NCBI RefSeq assembly: GCF_000485595.1
Contig: NW_014577081.1
Span: forward strand, 827,966 to 852,555
Source of the DNA: Priapulus caudatus
Taxonomy: Eukaryota; Priapulida; Priapulimorpha; Priapulimorphida; Priapulidae
DNA length: 24,590 nt
Direction of reading: 5' to 3'
Positions 20,162 to 24,590 of this stretch are shown here, one piece after another. The position numbers and the translations under genes were made by a program. Each line of letters starts with the position of its first letter. Position 1 is the stretch's first letter. The notes beneath the pieces were generated by a model. That model did no database searches. It was not told the DNA's origin and saw only the letters and a list, made by a program, of their open reading frames with translations.

Positions 20162-20542
20162 CATCCATTAAATAAATGATTAATACATTCAGGAGTTAAT
20201 AAAGACAAATTACTGATACATTACTACTGTGTAGTGTGTTGTTGACATTTTTTGCTGTTCGTCGCCATATTTCATCCTGCAAATAGAGCCACCTTGCGGT
20301 AACGTTCGACATTATTAGGCCTGTACCGTAGTATTTGTACGCTCGCCCGAAACTTGACGCTCCTAAGTGCGCTTTCTACTCAGATTTCGATATAGTTTCT
20401 TTCTTGATTTCACCAGTTACAATGGGTTAGTACGCTTTTTTATTAAATTTAACTGAACTGACAACGGAAATGAAATATCATCAATGACTGGCTAACGTTA
20501 GTGCCGCTTAGAGTTTGAATTATCACATAGCTTCAATGAACG
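20162..20542. other. Intergenic sequence; possible untranslated exon region
   Basis: No repeat recognised. The segment 20270-20430 is unique and moderately CpG-rich, and contains TTACAATGG|GTTAGT, an ATG next to a donor-like site at about 20421-20430. A 5' non-coding exon of the plus-strand SLC41 gene here is conceivable. Joining it to an acceptor near 22470 would not give the main reading frame, so this is speculation. Confidence 0.2.
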
Positions 20543-20972
20543 TAAACCGACCAGGCTCTCCGACTTTTACACGTCGTAGGATCTCGCCACGCGAGATGGG
20601 AACTTGTGGCTACAATGAACGCCGTTCAGTGTTACTTTATCATTAGCTCTAGTATTAGTAACTGGTAACTATAGCCCGCGTACGGTTGCCGCGTACGCGG
20701 GCTATAGTTACTAGAGCTACTTTGTCATGTGTCCATGATGTGACACAGTCCAATTTTGATAACGACGGGTTAATGAACTTAATTTGAACTTTGATGGTCA
20801 CGGTCCCACGCCCACGGCCATGGCATAGATACTGATTTATGGTACTCGCTTACTGTATTATTGTATATAGTAGGTCTACTAGTAGCCACAAGTTCCCTTC
20901 TCGCTTAACACTACGTTGGCGATCCTATGACGGTCCTACGACGTGTAACAGTCGGAGAGCCTGGTCGGTTTA
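20543..20972. mobile_element. 430-bp foldback element with 39-bp TIR
   Basis: Left arm 20543-20581 begins TAAACCGACCAGGCTCTCCG; right arm 20934-20972 is its inverted copy with a single difference over 39 bp. A second inner pair, GGGAACTTGTGGCTAC at 20598-20613 and its complement at 20882-20897, extends the fold. The centre contains a smaller, separate palindrome around 20645-20719. Confidence 0.85.
20645..20719. repeat. Nested palindrome, TAGCTCTAGTA family
   Basis: Arms TAACTATAGCCCGCGTACG and its complement meet across GTTGC at about 20685-20689. Outer TAGCTCTAGTA/TACTAGAGCTA extend the fold, with an ~11-bp insertion on the left. It shares TAGCTCTAGTA and CTATAGCCCGC with the palindrome at 22212-22310, so both belong to one family; a half copy is at 20977-21018. 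Confidence 0.75.
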
Positions 20973-20976
20973 GCCT

Positions 20977-21018
20977 ACCAGCGGCAGTTAATGTAAGCGG
21001 CTATAGTACTAGAGCTAG
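20977..21018. repeat. Half copy of the TAGCTCTAGTA palindrome family
   Basis: Contains CAGCGGCAGTTAATGTAAGC then GGCTATAGTACTAGAGCTAG, matching one arm of the 22212-22310 palindrome almost base for base, without a facing second arm. It abuts the 430-bp foldback element. Confidence 0.85.
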
Positions 21019-21064
21019 CCTACTAGTAGAGCTGAGAGGGTCTATGCCCCTCAGGTTACTGCCG

Positions 21065-21262
21065 GAACGTACTCTGGGTACGGTCCGGTATACCGGAACG
21101 TACCCTGGTACTATATCTAATATGTCGGACCGTACCTCGCCTACTCCACTAACGAGTCTAAGGAGTCGCCTACGCCTACTCCCTAACCCTAACCCTAACC
21201 ATATCAGATAGTTACCAGGGTACGTTCCGGCATACCGGACCATACCCAGCTAGGGTACGTTC
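21065..21262. mobile_element. Foldback element A with CCCTAA tract in the loop
   Basis: Left arm 21065-21124 (GAACGTACTCTG, GGTCCGGTATACCGGAACG, TACCCTGGTACTATATC) and right arm 21200-21262 are inverted copies over about 60 bp with small indels. The loop, 21125-21199, ends with a CCCTAA run at about 21179-21199. Each arm also contains a short palindrome, CCGGTATACCGG or CCGGCATACCGG. Confidence 0.82.
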
Positions 21263-21541
21263 TGGCAGACTCGCAGCTAGGGCCTGCATACCTCCCAAAT
21301 CCCATTGGTTGATACAAATCATGTGCCTGAAACTCCTGTTTTAATAATTCATTTTATGGTGCATTGTGACCCTAACCCTAACCCTAATTCTAACCCTAAC
21401 CATAATCCTAACCCTAACCCTAACCCTAATCCTAACCCTAACACTACTTATAATTTAATTAAAAAAATTAACAATAATTGTATCAACCAATGGGAGTTGG
21501 GAGGTATGCAGGCCCTAGCTGCGAGTTTCTGGAAGTACCCT
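21252..21541. mobile_element. Foldback element B with ~75-bp CCCTAA-rich loop
   Basis: Left arm 21252-21317 and right arm 21478-21541 are inverted copies of about 64 bp. They share CTCGCAGCTAGGGCCTGCAT, ACCTCCCAA and CCCATTGGTTGATACAA with few changes. The loop contains degenerate (CCCTAA)n at about 21369-21445. Its left arm overlaps the right arm of element A by about 11 bp through the shared motif AGGGTACGTTC, so the two elements are related or fused. Confidence 0.85.
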
Positions 21542-21904
21542 GGGGGACATAGACGTACCCTATAGTATAAGCACTAGTACATATCACGACTCTCGTGCAA
21601 CTGCCACTTTCACTGTGTGCCAGTTCCAGTGGTGAGTGTATTTTTATAACAGAGTCGTTTAGTTACCGGGAGTGTAATATCTTGTATTTTCACTAGCGAG
21701 CCAGTGCTTTTTTTGACACATCATCATCACATGTCATCTTCAAAGGATTCCTTTAAGTTTGGCTTCTGTGTCTCTGTCATTCCGTAATGGAATTCTCTTC
21801 CTTCTTCTTTAGTTAGTTGCAAGCTTGAGGACCACTTCCTGAATAAAATAGGCTGGTGTGCTGGCATATCTGTGGTTGCTGTACAGCCTTTCCCGTGGGT
21901 GATA
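21542..21904. other. Intergenic sequence, no gene seen
   Basis: Unique sequence with no exon recognised. The 14-mer AGCCTTTCCCGTGG at about 21885-21898 recurs just beyond the next foldback element. Confidence 0.55.
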
Positions 21905-22105
21905 CTCCATTAGGAGTGTTCCCAACTTTAATGTCATTAATGGTCATAATAACATATATATATACTAATTAGTATATAATAATTTATATATTATAAGTAT
22001 TGGCATGTCAATATATTTTTGGTTAATGTATTATTAGGGTTAGGATTATCAATCATTAATCATTAATCATTATTGATATCAAAGTTGGGAACACTCCTAA
22101 TGGAG
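21905..22105. mobile_element. 201-bp foldback MITE flanked by a 14-bp direct repeat
   Basis: TIRs begin CTCCATTAGGAGTGTTCCCA and continue ACTTT (25 bp perfect), followed by weaker inner pairing. The loop is AT-rich, with TTAGGGTTAGG near 22034 and three ATCATTA copies. AGCCTTTCCCGTGG stands on both sides (about 21885-21898 and 22112-22125), 6 bp outside each TIR; this may be a long target duplication. Confidence 0.8.
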
Positions 22106-22211
22106 CGTTAGCCTTTCCCGTGGCATAGCAAGTGGCATTATGGTGTATCAGGGCCACCTGTGACATAGGTCCATAAATGTGCATACATATTCAGTGTTAA
22201 AAAGCATCAAA

Positions 22212-22310
22212 GGTATACCTAGCTCTAGTACTATAGCCCGCTTACATTAACTGCCGCTGGCAGCGGCAGTTAATGTAAGCGGTCTATAGTACTAGAGCTA
22301 GGGATATACC
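22212..22310. repeat. Near-perfect 99-bp palindrome
   Basis: GGTATACCTAGCTCTAGTAC reads outward to inward through CTATAG, CCGCTTACATTAACTGCCGC and meets its complement at CCGCTGGCAGCGG (centre ~22260). The arms differ by one substitution near 22237/22283 and a 1-2 bp indel near the outer end. It is a member of the TAGCTCTAGTA family with copies at 20645 and 20977, and stands about 215 bp upstream of the SLC41 start codon. Confidence 0.9.
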
Positions 22311-22524
22311 CATGGGTAGAGCTAATTAATGGAGTCAATATCTTGTCAGGAACACAGTATAATAACGTTGTATGCGGAACATTATATTGTTGGCCAATTT
22401 GATTAAGGTAATTTAAAATATAAAGATAGCAGAGAAATTTATTTGGATTGAACGTTTTATGCTCAGTAAATCTCACCGTGTACGTACATTTCGGATCTGG
22501 CTGTATCCTGGTGAGATCGCAAGT

Positions 22525-22647
22525 ATGAGCGAAACGATAGGCACTGGCATCAGATCAAGAATACGGGGATCAAAGATGACAGCTGAACAGGTGTCAGCGG
22601 ATGGGGCCCGGCAGGTCTCTCCCACAGGAGCTAGCCCATTACAGCAG
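22525..22647 (+). CDS. SLC41A: SLC41-like exon 1 (N-terminus)
   Basis: Encodes [18 protein letters not shown] to GASPLQQ; donor CAGCAG|GTATAT, phase 0. I prefer the ATG at 22525 because it has A at -3. An in-frame ATG at 22459 would add 22 residues but has T at -3; its frame is closed upstream by a TAA. The N-terminus is poorly conserved in this family, so this exon rests on open frame, phase and donor rather than similarity. A possible acceptor (TATGCTCAG, ending at 22470) would make the exon start just inside the longer frame. Confidence 0.6.
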
Positions 22648-24474
22648 GTATATATACCTATCATCTTCCATCTTCCAACTTAACCAGTTATATTGAAAAT
22701 TTGCACAAGATATACAATTACATAAAGTTCTACTTTTGTTTCAATATTTGTGCATGACATATTAGTTAATAAGTCTATCATGACACAATGTAACTTGTTA
22801 TACTATAGACATTGACACATGTATAGTGTTGCCTGTCTGGTCTTTGAACATGGTTCGCACAGTTCTTGAAAAGTCTTTGAATTTGAGGCGAGTCCTTGAG
22901 AACTACTTGAATTTAGTAAATGTTGATTTTGTGCTTGAAAAGTCCTTGAATTTCATGAAAATGTCCTTGAATTTAGTAAATGTTGATTTTGTGCTTGAAA
23001 AGTCCTTGAATTTCATGACAATGTCCTTGAATTTTTAGAAAGAATCCTTGCCTGTAATAAAAAGAAATTCTGTACCATCAATAATGTGCAAACCTCAATA
23101 AAAATTGCGTTAAATGAGCTTAAAAAGCTATAGACACGATAGACAGTTAAATGATGATCACAAATTACAGTAAGTCAGTAAAATCAGTCAGTAAATCAAG
23201 GTATGTTGTAGAAGTGACAGTGTTTAGAAGGGTTTATTAATGTAATCCAGGTAAGTTTTAGAGGTGACAGTGATTAAGAATGGGGTTATTAAATTAATCC
23301 AGGTATGTTTTGTTCTGTGTATGAATTCCGATAAAATGTCTGATAAAATGTCCTTGAATTTCTGATAAAATGTTCTTGAAAAGACCTTGAAAGGTCTTTG
23401 AAAAAATGTTCAGTCCTCCTGTATGAACCATGTTGAATTCCTGTCCGTATCCCAGGAGCTTGTGGCACAATGTCCTGCTTGCCTGCACAACCTACCGTGA
23501 CACATTGACTTACCTGCAGGTGCCATTAGGTCAGGAGCCATTAGCAGGTTCAACCAGCGTAAATGGAGTACCTGTAGACAATCAGATTACGTCGAATAGT
23601 GATCGGCAACCATTACTTTCAGGAGAATCTACAGGTGAGAGTAAGGTAGGTAGAGGTTCTTAAGCAATTGATACCCCCTGTATATAATGTTGAGTTGATG
23701 CTGTCGTCAGGGATTTCATCAAACGGAAGCTACTGTTGCCTGCATACACTGATGCTTCTACTAACTCTGACTACATATCAACTAGAGTGAGATATAGTGC
23801 ACTTAGCAGCTAGCTATGTTAAAATTACCCACCTTCTCGATCTAAAGCTCCTCTTCTCATGTTATGTGTATTCAACATTTATTCGCAACTGGACAAATCT
23901 CAAACACTTAAAACAGGAAGATAAGGGCATAATAGATTTGTGTGCATGTTCATGCAGGAATCTGTAGTAGAACCAGAGAAGGAGGAAACCTCACTGATGA
24001 TAGGACTTCAGGTTGTCATCCCCTTTCTAGTAGCTGGCTTTGGCATGGTGGGAGCTGGCATGGTGCTAGATATTGTACAGGTAGAGTAACTGTCGTGGTC
24101 TGCATCTAGGTACGCACGTAGGCGCATACCGGTGCATATACATATACATTGTTGGTTTGTACGTGAATGTTTTCAAAATGTGTTTAGTGTTCCATTTAAT
24201 TTTGGATACTCAAATTAACTGTTAAGTAAGGCCTCTGAAAAATTGGTTTTGGTTTCACTGTCACATCTGGCCACCAAGAAATGTGAAAAAGACTGAAGAT
24301 TTGGCGTGAGCAATGCTGTAATTGTTGTTATTATATAATAAAATTCGCTGTTTTATTTGTGTTTAGCATTGGAAAGTCTTCAGGGATGTATCAGAGATAT
24401 TCATCCTTGTACCTTCTCTTCTGGGCTTGAAGGGGAACTTGGAGATGACGCTAGCTTCAAGAATGTCAACACAG
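22525..24474 (+). CDS. SLC41A: SLC41-family (MgtE-like) Mg2+ transporter, 5' part, continues past window
   Basis: Four exons (22525-22647, 23520-23645, 23958-24080, 24367-24474), all in phase 0, give 160 residues; the gene continues off the right edge. Recognition rests on exons 3-4. A hydrophobic [20 protein letters not shown] segment runs into VLDIVQHWKVF, then [20 protein letters not shown], which is almost invariant in animal SLC41A1/A2/A3, plasma-membrane Mg2+ carriers related to bacterial MgtE (established knowledge). Residues 1-95 are a hydrophilic cytosolic N-terminus. First and second membrane segments lie at ~97-122 and ~134-150. The paralogue cannot be assigned from this part. Confidence 0.9.
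22648..23519 (+). other. SLC41-like intron 1
   Basis: 872-bp intron, more than half occupied by a TIR element with CCTTGAA repeats (22847-23434). Confidence 0.65.
22847..23434. mobile_element. Non-autonomous TIR element with CCTTGAA repeats
   Basis: Ends are inverted copies AACATGGTTCGCACAG and AACATGGTTCATACAG (2 differences in 16 bp). Inside, TCCTTGAATTT and CTTGAAAAG recur many times near both ends. A 60-bp block (22921-22980) is directly duplicated at 22981-23036 with few changes. A looser pair of ~60-bp repeats (GTGACAGTG, AATCCAGGTA) lies at about 23210-23305. No target duplication was found and no transposase is encoded. Confidence 0.75.
23520..23645 (+). CDS. SLC41A: SLC41-like exon 2
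   Basis: 126 nt; acceptor TTACCTGCAG|GTG. Two donors are possible: ACAG|GTGAGA at 23632 (phase 1, breaks exon 3) and AAG|GTAGGT at 23645 (phase 0, keeps exon 3). I chose the second. The peptide is hydrophilic ([20 protein letters not shown], ending [15 protein letters not shown]). It holds an acidic-free QPLL that could serve as a dileucine-like sorting signal, but this is weak. Confidence 0.72.
23646..23957 (+). other. SLC41-like intron 2
   Basis: 312-bp AT-rich intron without recognised internal features. Confidence 0.7.
23958..24080 (+). CDS. SLC41A: SLC41-like exon 3 (first membrane segment)
   Basis: 123 nt, phase 0; acceptor TCATGCAG|GAA, donor GTACAG|GTAGAG. It encodes an acidic lead ([12 protein letters not shown]), then the first transmembrane helix [20 protein letters not shown] and AGMVLDIVQ, matching SLC41 family sequence at the pore-forming N-terminal half. 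Confidence 0.9.
24081..24366 (+). other. SLC41-like intron 3
   Basis: 286-bp AT-rich intron; no repeats recognised. Confidence 0.7.
24367..24474 (+). CDS. SLC41A: SLC41-like exon 4 (conserved [13 protein letters not shown] motif)
   Basis: 108 nt, phase 0; acceptor TTTGTGTTTAG|CAT, donor ACACAG|GTGTGC. It encodes [20 protein letters not shown] followed by [16 protein letters not shown], the hallmark of SLC41 proteins. In MgtE relatives the equivalent segment lines the ion path. The next exon lies beyond the window. Confidence 0.93.
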
Positions 24475-24492
24475 GTGTGCAAAATTGTGTCG

Positions 24493-24493
<1 letters not shown>

Positions 24494-24541
<48 letters not shown>
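24494..24541. repeat. (TA)n microsatellite
   Basis: About 24 uninterrupted TA units starting ~20 bp after the exon 4 donor of the SLC41-like gene. The window ends shortly after with TTAGGTTAGGGT. Confidence 0.97.
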
Positions 24542-24543
<2 letters not shown>

Positions 24544-24590
24544 TCATGGTCATATATTAGTTTGTGGTTTAATGTCATTTAGGTTAGGGT

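Noticed and set aside
21370-21445. Chromosome end (true telomere)
   Set aside because: The CCCTAA tract is short, degenerate and inside an inverted repeat, with unique sequence and a gene continuing to its right.
21305-21565. Open frame with an Asn-Pro repeat peptide
   Set aside because: It arises from translating CCCTAA repeats within the loop of a foldback element.

Overview
This window is animal (metazoan) genomic DNA. It holds one complete multi-exon gene on the minus strand, the 5' part of a second gene on the plus strand, and a heavy load of simple repeats and short inverted-repeat transposons. All introns use GT-AG borders, one intron carries a LINE 3' end, hAT-type elements are present, and (CCCTAA)n tracts match the animal telomere motif. 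A marine invertebrate is plausible (weak inference); the phylum cannot be fixed from sequence alone.

Left part (1-6099): I recognise no protein-coding gene. It holds a CT microsatellite, an 880-bp minisatellite of 19-bp units, a short CpG-rich island with a perfect CRE, an AT tract, a decaying ~33-bp array with palindromic cores, a second CT-rich tract and a CA microsatellite.

Middle (6100-17754, minus strand): a nine-exon gene homologous to human C8orf76, a TPR-like helical protein of unknown function. All splice phases agree and the model gives 419 residues with its own start and stop. Intron 1 holds a foldback element, a hAT-type element with a perfect 8-bp target duplication, a CA array and another MITE. 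Intron 2 holds degenerate hAT-like ends, and intron 5 a LINE 3' fragment. Two splice sites of this gene are themselves the unit of tandem repeats: the exon 2 donor (5 units of 23 bp) and the exon 5 acceptor (16 units of 17 bp).

Right part (17755-24590): the divergent intergenic region is dominated by foldback elements. These are a 935-bp TIR element, several 170-430-bp inverted repeats, a near-perfect 99-bp palindrome, and two adjacent foldbacks whose loops carry telomere-like CCCTAA tracts. The 5' exons of an SLC41-family (MgtE-like) Mg2+ transporter then begin on the plus strand, with four in-phase exons before the window ends. The two genes are head to head about 4.8 kb apart; I see no functional link between them.
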